NCBI GenBank assembly: GCA_938091165.1
Contig: CALKNK010000009.1
Span: 67,365-131,364 of the forward strand
Length of the DNA: 64,000 bases
DNA from: an uncultured Ilumatobacter sp.
GTDB lineage: Bacteria; Actinomycetota; Acidimicrobiia; Acidimicrobiales; Ilumatobacteraceae
Direction: 5' to 3'
Shown here one piece after another: positions 35,716 to 44,808 of the stretch. The position numbers and the translations under genes were made by a program. The notes below the pieces were generated by a model, which saw nothing but the letters and a program-made list of their open reading frames with translations, made no database searches and was not told where the DNA came from. Numbering within the stretch: the stretch's first letter is position 1; each line of letters starts with the position of its first letter.

Positions 35716-36387
35716 ATGGCCGATAGAGCACCAGCAGATCGGCAAAGGGCCGTTGGCGAAATCGGATTACTGGAGGCGCTCGCCACGACACGCGCCATCC
35801 GCCGATACACCAATGATCCAGTCTCTGACGCCGACCTCGAACAGATTTTGTGGCACGCCGGTCGGGCCCCCTCGGGATCGAACCGACAACCATTCCGATT
35901 CCTGACGTTGCGCAATGGCCGGAACGCCAGAGCCGCCAAGTCACTGCTTGGCCATTCGTTCAGAGACGGTTGGAATGAGAAACGCGACGGAACAGAAGGT
36001 GAGCGTCCATATCGGCCCAGCCGCTTCGTGGACTCCATGCAACACTTTGTCGACAACTTTGAAGCGATCCCGGTTGTGATCCTGGTCTGCCTGGAGAGAT
36101 ATCGGGACCCAAGTCCGTTCGAGGGGGCGTCGGTCTACCCAGCTTGTCAAAATTTACTGCTCGCCGCTCGAGCGCTCGGATACGGGGGGGCGTTGACGAT
36201 GTGGCACCTGAGAGTCGAAGCCGAGCTGCGGTCGATGCTGAAAATTCCTGATCGGGCTGCTCTCTCTGCGTGCATCACTCTCGGGGTTCCAGCAGGCAGG
36301 CATGGCCCGCTCAAACGCAAACCCGCGAGCGAAATTATTTTTGACGATCAGTGGGGCGCTACACCGGCCTGGACCGCGCCCGCCTAG
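35716..36387 (+). CDS. Nitroreductase family protein
   Basis: A 223-residue FMN-dependent reductase. The N-terminal FMN motif is TTRAIRRYTNDPVSD, followed by LWHAGRAPSGSNRQPFRF. The segment AILLAARALGYGG-like (LLLAARALGYGGAL) and the C-terminal ITLGVPAGRHGPLKRKP complete the fold. Members reduce nitroaromatics, quinones or flavins with NAD(P)H, or dehydrogenate special substrates. ATG at 35716 is the likely start. The next gene, a xylulokinase, begins 22 bases downstream. Confidence 0.87.
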   Translation: MADRAPADRQRAVGEIGLLEALATTRAIRRYTNDPVSDADLEQILWHAGRAPSGSNRQPFRFLTLRNGRNARAAKSLLGHSFRDGWNEKRDGTEGERPYRPSRFVDSMQHFVDNFEAIPVVILVCLERYRDPSPFEGASVYPACQNLLLAARALGYGGALTMWHLRVEAELRSMLKIPDRAALSACITLGVPAGRHGPLKRKPASEIIFDDQWGATPAWTAPA

Positions 36388-36409
36388 ATCTGCCCCGTAG
36401 ATTCCTTAA

Positions 36410-37831
36410 ATGCCCTTCATTGCCGGAGTTGACTCGTCCACACAGTCAACGAAGATCGAAATCCGAGATCTTGCATCAGGGGAGGTGACTGCCTCATCAT
36501 CCGCTCCGCACCCAGACGTCGTCGCGCCGGTAAGTGAACAGGACCCCGAAAGCTGGTGGACGGCATTCAACACGGCGTGGATCGAGGCCGGCGCACCAAC
36601 AGTTGCGGCCATTAGCGTGGCCGGACAGCAGCACGGCATGGTAGCTCTCGACCAAGACGCCGCTCCCGTACACCCCGCCAAGCTGTGGAACGACACTCAA
36701 TCTGCTCCCGACGCCGAAAATCTCAAAGTCCGGCTCGGTGGACCCGCAGCATGGGCCAACGCAGTTGGCAGCGTCCCGGTTGCGGCCTTTACTGTGACCA
36801 AACTCGCCTGGCTGCAGCGATGCCGCCCTGACGCCTGGAAGCGTGTCGCAAAGATCATGTTGCCGCACGACTACCTCACGGCACGGCTGACAGGATCAAT
36901 TGCGCCGGGTGCGCCGATCGGCCAGGTGACCACTGACCGAGGCGATGCGTCAGGCACAGGGTACTGGTCACCAGCATCAGGAAAGTATCGATGGGACGTA
37001 CTCGAGTTGATTGATGCCCACCGCGACTGGTCAGCTTGCGTGCCCGATGTACTGGACCCACGAGAAGCCGCTGGGCAGTGGATGGCCAACGGAAACACCG
37101 TTGTGGCTCCCGGAACTGGAGACAACATGGCCGGTGCGCTCGGGGTCGGGTTGCGATCGGGCGATACTGTCATTTCAATCGGAACTTCGGGCACGGTCTA
37201 CGCCGTCTCAAACACACCGACCGCCGACCCAACGGGCGTTGTTGCTGGGTTTGCTGATGCGACCGGCCGTTATTTGCCGCTCGTATGCACGTCCAATGCG
37301 GCAAAAGTGCTAGATGCCATACGCCATCTCCTCAATGTCGAGTACCGCGAGTTTGATCGCCTTGCTCTTGCGGCGGAACCGGGCGGACCAGTACTGCTGC
37401 CGTACTTCGACGGTGAGCGAACCCCAAATCGCCCCGAAGCCACTGGCGTTCTGGACGGCATTCGAAGCGACATCACCCGCGAACAGTTCGCCCGTGCTGC
37501 CGTTAACGGTGTTGCCTGCGGTCTCCTCGATGGCCTGGACGCACTTCGCCAACTCACTCACTTAGACGGCCGAGTATTTCTTACGGGCGGGGCGGCACGC
37601 TCGCAATCCGTACAGCAGGTGTTGGCGGGAATGATCGACGCGCCAGTGGTCATCAGCCAGGCTCAGCAAGCTGTCGCAACTGGCGCAGCGGTGCAGGCAG
37701 CAGCGGTGTTCGAGCAGGTTGAGCACGCAGTAATTCAGCACCGCTGGGGGCTTGGAGAGGGCGTCGCTGTAGAGCGCGGCGTCATGGACGAAACACTCCG
37801 AGACCGCTACGCCACCCTGCGCGATCGATGA
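36410..37831 (+). CDS. xylB: Xylulokinase (FGGY family carbohydrate kinase)
   Basis: A 473-residue sugar kinase with the ASKHA fold. Seen are the phosphate-1 loop GVDSSTQSTKIEI, VAGQQHGMVALD (xylulose-site signature), KLWNDTQSAPDA, the catalytic-base region PGTGDNMAGALG, and FLTGGAARSQSVQQ (adenosine loop). It phosphorylates D-xylulose to xylulose-5-phosphate. No xylose isomerase or transporter is nearby. A J-domain gene overlaps its stop by four bases. Confidence 0.9.
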   Translation: MPFIAGVDSSTQSTKIEIRDLASGEVTASSSAPHPDVVAPVSEQDPESWWTAFNTAWIEAGAPTVAAISVAGQQHGMVALDQDAAPVHPAKLWNDTQSAPDAENLKVRLGGPAAWANAVGSVPVAAFTVTKLAWLQRCRPDAWKRVAKIMLPHDYLTARLTGSIAPGAPIGQVTTDRGDASGTGYWSPASGKYRWDVLELIDAHRDWSACVPDVLDPREAAGQWMANGNTVVAPGTGDNMAGALGVGLRSGDTVISIGTSGTVYAVSNTPTADPTGVVAGFADATGRYLPLVCTSNAAKVLDAIRHLLNVEYREFDRLALAAEPGGPVLLPYFDGERTPNRPEATGVLDGIRSDITREQFARAAVNGVACGLLDGLDALRQLTHLDGRVFLTGGAARSQSVQQVLAGMIDAPVVISQAQQAVATGAAVQAAAVFEQVEHAVIQHRWGLGEGVAVERGVMDETLRDRYATLRDR

Positions 37832-38355
37832 GCGATCCCTTTGCGATCCTTGGTCTTAATGACACCGCAACCGCTGCGGCGGTTCGAACAGCGCGTCGCG
37901 AACTGGCCAAACGGCATCATCCTGACGCTGGCGGTGATGCCGAGATGATGCGTAAAATCAACCAGGCTGCTGGGGAGGCACTGCAGTTGATCGCTAACTG
38001 CGCTACCGCAACCGAACCTGGCGCGCGGTCCGTCAGCGAATTCAATGACGATCCGACCGGCGTGTCACGAGATGTTCCATCATTTACTGTCGAGGCACTC
38101 CCTGTCGAAACGTTTCAAGCCCTGCTGGTGGTGTCGAATTGGATCGGCGAGGTCCTCGACGACGACCCGCCCTACAGGCTCGACACGCATCTGCATGAAC
38201 CGGCCCAGTGCTGGTGCCGGTTGGAACTTGTGCCCGACGCCGGTGCATCAACGGTGAGTATTACGCTGGCAAACGAGGCGGGACAGCTGGTCCCCGAAAT
38301 CGAACAGGTGCGTGACACCTGGATTGAACAGCTCAACCGTTACGACTGGCGGTAG
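37828..38355 (+). CDS. J-domain protein of unknown function
   Basis: A 175-residue protein. Residues 1-55 form a short J domain: DPFAILGLNDTATAAAVRTA, then KRHHPDAGGDAEMM with the HPD tripeptide that stimulates DnaK-type ATPases. The remaining 120 residues are acidic, with Trp and Cys (EVLDDDPPYRLD, CWCRLEL), and match no family I know. The ATG overlaps the xylulokinase stop (ATGA), so it is coupled to xylB. Whether it serves that kinase or is a general cochaperone is unknown. Confidence 0.75.
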   Translation: MSDPFAILGLNDTATAAAVRTARRELAKRHHPDAGGDAEMMRKINQAAGEALQLIANCATATEPGARSVSEFNDDPTGVSRDVPSFTVEALPVETFQALLVVSNWIGEVLDDDPPYRLDTHLHEPAQCWCRLELVPDAGASTVSITLANEAGQLVPEIEQVRDTWIEQLNRYDWR

Positions 38356-38411
38356 CCGAGATTCTCAGCGAGTTGTCCTGATGAGGTTGCAGTAAAGCTG
38401 AGGCGAACCTG

Positions 38412-39323
38412 TCACCGGGGACGAGGGGCTGCAGCCTTCTCCAAGCGATCCCGAATTGCAGAACCTAGTCCTTCTGATGGAGGCAAAACGGCAATGAGTA
38501 CGTCAACTCCCTCGTCGTCCGCTGTCCTCAGTTCGGTAAACAGCAGCCGGGCATAGGTGTCAAGATCGCCAGTGAGATCAAGCACGCGCGCGCCGGGCGT
38601 TCCTGAGCGTAGAGCCAAAGCATCGTCTAAATGATCTACAAGACGTACCTCGCAGCGGGGCGCGTAATGTGATTCCAGCATGCCGCTGGAGCGCGAGGGG
38701 CCCGATGCAGCCGCAAGAGCCCCGATCTGTTCCTCGGACAGTGGTCCAGCGCGAAGCAGCTGGGGTGGCTCCACAGTGGTGTCCACGATGGTGCTCTCAA
38801 GGCCAATCGTCGACGGTCCGCCATCGAGGATGACGTCACGTCTGGGATCGAGGTAGTCACCGAGGTCAGCCAGAACATGCGCTGCCGTTGTCGGACTGAC
38901 CAAACCAAATCGATTCGCTGAGGGTGCGGCGATGCCAAGCCCAGTTCGTAGCAGCAGATCACGGGTAACTGGATGGGAAGGCACGCGCAACCCCACCGTG
39001 TCGCGGCCGCCAGTGACCACATCAGGTACGAGCGGAGACCGAGGTACGATCAGCGTGAGCGGTCCTGGCCACGCAAGCTCCGCAAGAGTACGCGCTATCG
39101 GTGCAGGCTTGTCAGCCCACGTGTCGAGGTCGCCGATGTTTGCGATATGCACAATCAACGGATGGCCTATCGGTCGTCCTTTGATCTCGAAGATGCGTTC
39201 AACGGCAGCAGGATTCGACGCATCAGCGGCCAACCCGTAGACCGTTTCGGTCGGAATCGCAACGAGTCCGCCGGCGTAAAGCGCCTCGGCGGCAAGGCTG
39301 ACGTCCGTCGAAAGTAGCGACAC
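38412..39323 (-). CDS. sua5: L-threonylcarbamoyladenylate synthase (Sua5/TsaC)
   Basis: A 303-residue long-form Sua5 enzyme that makes threonylcarbamoyl-AMP for the t6A37 tRNA modification. Seen are IPTETVYGLAADA, IKGRPIGHPLIVHI (KxR active-site loop), GPLTLIVPRSPL, GLRVPSHP, and SPTTAAHVLADL. The C-terminal extension (GMLESHYAPRCEVRL onwards) is the Sua5 domain that short TsaC lacks. The start is GTG at 39323, three bases after the upstream hydrolase stop, so they form an operon. Confidence 0.93.
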   Translation of the reverse strand: MSLLSTDVSLAAEALYAGGLVAIPTETVYGLAADASNPAAVERIFEIKGRPIGHPLIVHIANIGDLDTWADKPAPIARTLAELAWPGPLTLIVPRSPLVPDVVTGGRDTVGLRVPSHPVTRDLLLRTGLGIAAPSANRFGLVSPTTAAHVLADLGDYLDPRRDVILDGGPSTIGLESTIVDTTVEPPQLLRAGPLSEEQIGALAAASGPSRSSGMLESHYAPRCEVRLVDHLDDALALRSGTPGARVLDLTGDLDTYARLLFTELRTADDEGVDVLIAVLPPSEGLGSAIRDRLEKAAAPRPR

Positions 39324-39326
39324 GGA

Positions 39327-40046
39327 TCAAACCGCGTCGAGGAATTCGAGAGCTGCGTCGAAGAAGCCGAACGCCTCTGGCGTGGCGAAGTGATCGACAT
39401 TACGCAGCGTTTCGCATTGTCCCTGCGGAAACCACGACGCTAACTCGTCAGCCGGATGAACGAAGTCTTGGTCGCCGACCACGATGAGAACCGGGCAGGC
39501 CACTGCAGAGCACATCGTTGCATCAATATCTCCAGCCGAAGCCCGCCGCATGACAGCGGTCAACGCAACGATGTCGTTGTCCGGCTGCTGGGCGTACTGG
39601 ACAAAGAGTCGAGCGGTATGGTCCATCTCGGCGAGAACTGCGGGCGTCGGTTCGCCACTCTCGATGACGCTTTCAAGTCCCTGCACGATTCGGGCGGCGC
39701 CTACTTGATCTCGCTCGACCACGTTTTTCCCAATTCCTGCCAAGACCAGGCGGCTAAAACGGTCAGGACGAGCGATTGCCGCTCGCAGCAATGTGATCGC
39801 GCCGAGTGAGAACCCAACTGCTTCGATTGGTGCGTCTGGCGAGGCTGCATCGATCGCATCAAACACTCGAAGGGTTAGATCACTGTAAGCCTCGGGTTCA
39901 TGCGGCTTCGGTGCTGCCCCATGCCCGAGCAGATCAACACTCACGACCTCCTTGCCGCCGTCCTCGAGTAAAGCGGTGAACCCGCTTCGCTGCCAGGTCG
40001 TCGCAAACGAACCCCCCCAACCGTGTACCAGTACTACTGATTCCAT
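39327..40046 (-). CDS. Alpha/beta-fold hydrolase
   Basis: A 239-residue hydrolase. Seen are the oxyanion-region LVHGWGGS, the nucleophile elbow VGFSLGAIT, the acid loop VVGDQDFVHP, and the catalytic His in VDHFATPEA. The substrate, possibly an ester or a lactone, is unknown. It is transcribed divergently from guaB1 (65 bases between starts) and lies immediately before sua5 on the minus strand, with a three-base gap. Confidence 0.87.
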   Translation of the reverse strand: MESVVLVHGWGGSFATTWQRSGFTALLEDGGKEVVSVDLLGHGAAPKPHEPEAYSDLTLRVFDAIDAASPDAPIEAVGFSLGAITLLRAAIARPDRFSRLVLAGIGKNVVERDQVGAARIVQGLESVIESGEPTPAVLAEMDHTARLFVQYAQQPDNDIVALTAVMRRASAGDIDATMCSAVACPVLIVVGDQDFVHPADELASWFPQGQCETLRNVDHFATPEAFGFFDAALEFLDAV

Positions 40047-40111
40047 GCAGCGGCCACCCTAGGCCGTATCGTGGAGTCGCCTTGCACGCTGTGCCCAACC
40101 GAGAGTGACCC

Positions 40112-41551
40112 ATGCGCCTCCTACATAAGCCTGACCATGACCTGACCTACAGCGACGTCTTCATGGTCCCCAGTTTGTCCGATGTGGCCTCACGAATGGA
40201 TGTCGACTTGTCGACTCCGGACGGCATCGGAACAACGATTCCCCTCGTCGTCTCCAACATGACCGCCGTAGCAGGACGGCGCATGGCCGAAACGGTCGCC
40301 CGACGTGGTGGAGTAGCGATCTTGCCTCAAGACATTCCCGTCGATGTCGCAGGCCGCGTCGTGGCCTACGTCAAGAAATGTCACCCCGTCTTCGAAACAC
40401 CTATCACGCTGGGTCCGGATGCGACGATCGGTGATGCCATGTCTCTGATCCACAAGCGAGCCCATGGCGCCGTCGTGATTGTGGACGACGGTAAGCCAGT
40501 CGGTGTGTTCACCGAACACGATCAGGAAGGCGTCGATCGTTTCACGCAGTTGCATGCGGTGATGACTCGAAATCTACATCTCGTCGATCCGGACGTGGAT
40601 CCGGCCACTGCGTACGAGCAACTCGAAGAGATGCGTCTCAACGTGGCTCCAGTGGTTGACCCGGCGTCCAACAACGGGGAACTGCTGGGGGTCATCACGC
40701 GCAAGGGCGCGTTGCGATCAACGATTTACCGCCCGGCAGTTGACGCCGAAGGTCGTTTGTTAATTGGCGTTGCAGTTGGAATCAACGGTGACCCTGCGGC
40801 GCGTGCCACCGAACTGTCCCGAATGGGTGCCGACGTCCTAGTGATTGACACTGCACACGGACATCAAACACGAACGCTACGCGCAGTCGAAGCGGTCCGC
40901 GCAGCGTTGCCTGACGCATGCATTGTCGCAGGCAACGTCGTCACCGCCGACGGAACCAGTGAGCTGATTGGGGCCGGCGCTGACATCATCAAGGTCGGCG
41001 TGGGCCCAGGTGCGATGTGCACTACTCGGATGATGACTGGAGTCGGTCGTCCGCAGTTCTCCGCGGTGCTCGAGTGTTCTGCTGAGGCAGCCCGGTTGGG
41101 TAAGCACGTCTGGGCGGACGGTGGGGTGCGGTTCCCCCGAGACGTGGCGCTGGCGCTCGCAGGTGGTGCAGCCAACGTGATGTTCGGTTCATGGCTTGCG
41201 GGAACCTACGAATCTGCTGCCGACACGCTCCGTGACCCAGAAGGGCGGCTCTACAAGGAAAGCTTTGGAATGGCGTCGAACCGAGCGGTAAAAAACCGCA
41301 CCCGGGCCGAGAGCTCGTTCGATCGAGCCCGCAAGGAGTTGTTTGAGGAAGGCATCAGCACGTCCCGGATGTACCTGGATTCTGAGCGCCCGAGTGTCGA
41401 GGACATCATCGATCAAATTGTCGCTGGACTGCGGTCAGCATGTACCTATGCGGGTGCTGATTCGGTCTCAGCCTTCCAAGAGCGAGCCGTAGTTGGGTTG
41501 CAGAGTTCGTCTGGCTACGACGAAGGTCGTCCGGTTGGGGTGAGCTGGTGA
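40112..41551 (+). CDS. guaB1: GuaB1 family IMPDH-like GMP reductase
   Basis: A 479-residue protein of the IMP dehydrogenase/GMP reductase fold, with a pair of CBS domains (about residues 95-210: ATIGDAMSLIHKRAHGAVVI, LRLNVAPVVD-type). The catalytic Cys303 is in GVGPGAMCTTRMM, and the C-terminus has YKESFGMASNRAVKNRT. The long RRR-style mycobacterial GuaB1 homologue has been reported as a GMP reductase, which I cite from memory. True IMPDH would be elsewhere in the genome. The last base pair of the stop overlaps the GTG of cmk (GTGA). Confidence 0.88.
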   Translation: MRLLHKPDHDLTYSDVFMVPSLSDVASRMDVDLSTPDGIGTTIPLVVSNMTAVAGRRMAETVARRGGVAILPQDIPVDVAGRVVAYVKKCHPVFETPITLGPDATIGDAMSLIHKRAHGAVVIVDDGKPVGVFTEHDQEGVDRFTQLHAVMTRNLHLVDPDVDPATAYEQLEEMRLNVAPVVDPASNNGELLGVITRKGALRSTIYRPAVDAEGRLLIGVAVGINGDPAARATELSRMGADVLVIDTAHGHQTRTLRAVEAVRAALPDACIVAGNVVTADGTSELIGAGADIIKVGVGPGAMCTTRMMTGVGRPQFSAVLECSAEAARLGKHVWADGGVRFPRDVALALAGGAANVMFGSWLAGTYESAADTLRDPEGRLYKESFGMASNRAVKNRTRAESSFDRARKELFEEGISTSRMYLDSERPSVEDIIDQIVAGLRSACTYAGADSVSAFQERAVVGLQSSSGYDEGRPVGVSW

Positions 41552-42222
41552 CTTCAGCCGACGGTGTGGTGATTGCCATTGATGGTCCAGCGGGTGCTGG
41601 CAAGAGCACGGTCGGTCGAGCGGTCGCATCGCGCCTCGGGTTGGGATATCTCGACACAGGGGCGATGTATCGGGGCGTCACCTTCGGTGTTCTCCGACGA
41701 GGGCTGGATCCAGGCGATGTCGAAGCGGTGGCGCGGATAGCCGAAGCAATTGAACTCGGTTTTCACGACGACGGCGTTACTGTCGACGGCGTCGACGCGA
41801 GTATCGAAATTCGCGGGCGCGCAGTGACCGCTGCGGTGAGTTCGGTTGCGGCAAACAGTGCGGTTCGTGCCGAGTTGGTTCGCCGTCAACGGGAATGGGT
41901 TGCGGTACGAGGTGGCGGTGTCGTTGAGGGAAGAGACATTGGGTCGGTCGTGTTCCCCGACGCTGCACTCAAGCTGTACGTAACGGCGTCACCGCGTGTG
42001 CGAGCCGAGCGGCGTGTTGCGGAGATCGGTGGCGATGTTGACGATGTCGAGTCCTCAATTATCGAACGCGACCGAAAAGATTCGTCTCGTGCTGATAGCC
42101 CACTGGTCGAAGCAAGTGGCGCCATCGTGGTTGACACCAGTGGCTTGTCGATCAATGATGTCGTCGACTCGGTCCTCAACCTACTTGCCCCGAGCCGAGG
42201 GAGCGACGATGTCAAGGGTTGA
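41548..42222 (+). CDS. cmk: Cytidylate kinase
   Basis: A 224-residue (d)CMP kinase. Seen are the P-loop DGPAGAGKSTVG, YLDTGAMYRG, the central VEGRDIGSVVFPDA, and the LID region RDRKDSSRADSPL. GTG at 41548 overlaps the guaB1 stop. The end overlaps plsC by fourteen bases. The order guaB1-cmk-plsC links purine salvage, pyrimidine phosphorylation and lipid synthesis. Cytidylate kinase next to a PlsC acyltransferase is a known bacterial arrangement. Confidence 0.95.
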   Translation: MTSADGVVIAIDGPAGAGKSTVGRAVASRLGLGYLDTGAMYRGVTFGVLRRGLDPGDVEAVARIAEAIELGFHDDGVTVDGVDASIEIRGRAVTAAVSSVAANSAVRAELVRRQREWVAVRGGGVVEGRDIGSVVFPDAALKLYVTASPRVRAERRVAEIGGDVDDVESSIIERDRKDSSRADSPLVEASGAIVVDTSGLSINDVVDSVLNLLAPSRGSDDVKG

Positions 42223-42874
42223 GACCGGATTCGCCGGGGCGAGTCGATTGGAAAAAGCCTTGTACATCGTCTTTCGCACGATTGTCTGCGGTTTCGCACA
42301 GCTCTACACACGCATGAAAATCGAGGGTAAGGAGCACCTGCCGGCAGACGGGGCTTACGTGTTGGCGCCGGTTCATCGCAGCTACGTTGATACGCCGATT
42401 GCGGCCTGTGTGACCCGACGTCGTGTCCGGTTCATGGGCAAGGATTCGATGTGGAAATACGCGGCTGTGGGCAAGCTCATCTCGGCTTTAGGGACGTTCC
42501 CGGTGTCGCGCGGCACCGCTGATCGTGAGGCATTGCAACGATCGATTGCAGTACTCAAAGGTGGAGAGCCCCTAGTGCTGTTTCCGGAAGGTGAACGCAA
42601 GGACGGCCCGGTCGTGCAACCGCTGTTTGATGGTGCAGCGTTCGTCGCAGCTAAAGCTGGTGTACCGATTATCCCTGTGGGTATCGGCGGCTCTGACAGG
42701 GTGATGCCACGCGGCGCGAAGTTCGTGTTCCCGCACAAGGTGAAGGTCGTCATTGGCGATCCAATACGAGCGGAGGTCGGCGAAAATGGTCGCGCGTCGC
42801 GCCGAGCTGTCGCTGAGGTGACGGAGCAACTGCACGCTGAACTGCAGCGGCTGTTCGACGACGCGAGAGCTTAA
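42209..42874 (+). CDS. plsC: 1-acyl-sn-glycerol-3-phosphate acyltransferase
   Basis: A 221-residue membrane-associated acyltransferase. The HX4D motif is HRSYVDTP, the second motif is GTFPVSRGTADREAL, block III is FPEGERKDG, and block IV is VPIIPVGIGGSD. It adds an acyl chain to lysophosphatidic acid. ATG at 42209, inside the end of cmk, gives the expected N-terminus MSRVETGFAGAS. An upstream extension in the same frame would run far into cmk. Confidence 0.9.
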   Translation: MSRVETGFAGASRLEKALYIVFRTIVCGFAQLYTRMKIEGKEHLPADGAYVLAPVHRSYVDTPIAACVTRRRVRFMGKDSMWKYAAVGKLISALGTFPVSRGTADREALQRSIAVLKGGEPLVLFPEGERKDGPVVQPLFDGAAFVAAKAGVPIIPVGIGGSDRVMPRGAKFVFPHKVKVVIGDPIRAEVGENGRASRRAVAEVTEQLHAELQRLFDDARA

Positions 42875-42888
42875 ATAAACTAAAGAGC

Positions 42889-44166
42889 TCAGCTGAAGAA
42901 GCTTGTTAAAGCTGCGGCCAGAAATTCAGGGTCTTCGGCTCCACACAACTCTCGCGACGAGTGCATCGACAACTGCGGGACGCCGACGTCGGCGGTTGCA
43001 ATACCTAGCCGGGTCGCAGTGATGGGCCCAATGGTAGACCCACATGGCATATTGTTATGTGAAACGAAGACCTGCCACGGAACACCGGCGGCCTCACACG
43101 CGACTTGAAAAGCAGCAGCAGTTTCTGCTGACGTCGCGTACCGTTGATTGGCGTTGACTTTGAGGGCGGGCCCACCGTTGACAATTAGATGGTGCCCAGG
43201 TTCATGTCGTTCGCGGTAGTTCGGATGGATCGCGTGCGCGTTGTCGGCCGAGATGCATAGCGATCCGGCAAGAGCGCGGGGGAGATCGTCGTTCGATCCG
43301 CCGCGTGTCGAAACTAAGCGGTCGATTATAGATTCAAGCAGCGGACCCGCTGCGCCAGTGGAGCTTGCCGAGCCGACCTCCTCGTGATCGTTGAGGACGA
43401 TCATCGCAATGTGATCAACCGGTTGGGCTGCGTTCAGTGCGCAGGCGGCAGCCCAGCAAGACAGTTGGTTGTCGAGCCGGCCTGATGCAAGCAGCGACTG
43501 ATCAGCTCCGATGACAGCGGCGCCCTGTGTGTCGTATAAGCACAGGTCCCACCAGGTGGGCGGCGTGTCGAGGCCGGATTCGCTGCCAATCCATTCGGAG
43601 AACTCGCCAGGCGATGTTGTGCCGACTCCCCACACAGGAGTGAGGTGTTGTTGGCGGTCGAGGACAAGGCCGCTTTCGTTGACGTTGCGGTCGAGATGCA
43701 CAGCAAGTTGAGGAACACGAGCGACTGGGCGTCGAACGTCGACCAGTGCCGTCGCTCCGTCGCGGGCGACGAGGCGGCCAGCGATCCCCAAGTCGCGGTC
43801 GAGCCAGGTGTTGTTCAAGATGCCGCCATAGATCTCGACTCCCAACTGTTTCCAGCCTGCGCTGTCCGTGTCAGGCTGCGGTTTCACGCGCAGGCATGGT
43901 GAATCGGTATGCGCGCCAGCGATTCGAAACGGTGTTGCAGCGCTACTGCCTGACGGGAGCTTCCACGCCACTGTTGCCCCACCGCGTATCACATATCCGC
44001 GGGTGGGAATATCGTTCCAAGCGGTTGTCTCATCGAGCTCAGTGAAGCTGTCGAGACGAGCAACGACTGACTGTACTGCGTGCCACGGTGAAGGAGATGC
44101 ATCGAGAAACGAGATCAGGTCGGCAATTTTGGTGGAACTAGCTGGGTTGGAGATCACGTCGGTCAT
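42889..44166 (-). CDS. apeB: M18 family aminopeptidase
   Basis: A 425-residue zinc aminopeptidase of the aspartyl-aminopeptidase family. Metal and catalytic elements seen are GAHTDSPCLRV (His and Asp), SGRLDNQLS, LNDHEEVGSAS (two Glu), ISADNAHAIHPN, and the C-terminal MHSSRELCG (His). It removes N-terminal, often acidic, residues from peptides in the cytoplasm. Its ATG overlaps the stop of the upstream histidine phosphatase gene, so the two form a minus-strand unit. Confidence 0.93.
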   Translation of the reverse strand: MTDVISNPASSTKIADLISFLDASPSPWHAVQSVVARLDSFTELDETTAWNDIPTRGYVIRGGATVAWKLPSGSSAATPFRIAGAHTDSPCLRVKPQPDTDSAGWKQLGVEIYGGILNNTWLDRDLGIAGRLVARDGATALVDVRRPVARVPQLAVHLDRNVNESGLVLDRQQHLTPVWGVGTTSPGEFSEWIGSESGLDTPPTWWDLCLYDTQGAAVIGADQSLLASGRLDNQLSCWAAACALNAAQPVDHIAMIVLNDHEEVGSASSTGAAGPLLESIIDRLVSTRGGSNDDLPRALAGSLCISADNAHAIHPNYRERHEPGHHLIVNGGPALKVNANQRYATSAETAAAFQVACEAAGVPWQVFVSHNNMPCGSTIGPITATRLGIATADVGVPQLSMHSSRELCGAEDPEFLAAALTSFFS

Positions 44167-44789
44167 CCTTTTTGAAAAAGACCCATGGGTAGCCCGGTGT
44201 TACGCAGGTGGCTGGTCTCGTTGAGCGTGATGACTGAGCGATCGCCGTTCGAGGATGCAGCGACCCGTTGGATCGAAGTGTAGTTCGGATAGAAGAAACC
44301 TCGGCTGAAGTCGTCAGTCATGTTGAGGATGGCGGTGAGGTAGGCGTTGATGACGCCACCGTGGCAGACCACAGCAACACGGTGACCGCGATGAGCCGTG
44401 ACGATACCTTCGATCGTATCGACTATCCGGTTGCGGAAGTCCTCTTGGGTCTCGTCACCGTCCCAGACGCCTTCCAGCATTTCCAGCCACCTCGGGTCTT
44501 TGTCGGCTTTCAACTCCTCAACGGGGATGTATTCGGAGCTAAATCGATCGAACTCGGCTAAACCGGCCCGAAGCGCAATGTCAAGATTGCGCCGCGCCGC
44601 CAACGGCTCTGCAGTCTGTCTCGCCCTTTGCATCGTACTTGCATAGACCGCATCCAGATGCTCTGATGCAAGGTATTCAGCAAGGTGCGCTGCTTGGGCG
44701 TGACCTTCTGCGGACAACTCAGGGTCCGCCGCGCCGGAATTCAGCTCGCGCCGAATTGGAAGTGCGTGGCGGATCAACAACAACTCCAT
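44163..44789 (-). CDS. Histidine phosphatase superfamily protein
   Basis: A 208-residue phosphatase. The motif is LLIRHALPIRRE near the N-terminus (Ala replaces Gly of RHG), followed by STMQRARQTAEPL and the second catalytic His in VVCHGGVINAY. ATG at 44789 gives MELLLIRHALP, which is the family start. It lies only 19 bases from the divergent pyk ATG and overlaps apeB downstream by four bases. Confidence 0.88.
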   Translation of the reverse strand: MELLLIRHALPIRRELNSGAADPELSAEGHAQAAHLAEYLASEHLDAVYASTMQRARQTAEPLAARRNLDIALRAGLAEFDRFSSEYIPVEELKADKDPRWLEMLEGVWDGDETQEDFRNRIVDTIEGIVTAHRGHRVAVVCHGGVINAYLTAILNMTDDFSRGFFYPNYTSIQRVAASSNGDRSVITLNETSHLRNTGLPMGLFQKG

Positions 44790-44808
44790 TGACGATAGAC
44801 AAGCAGAT

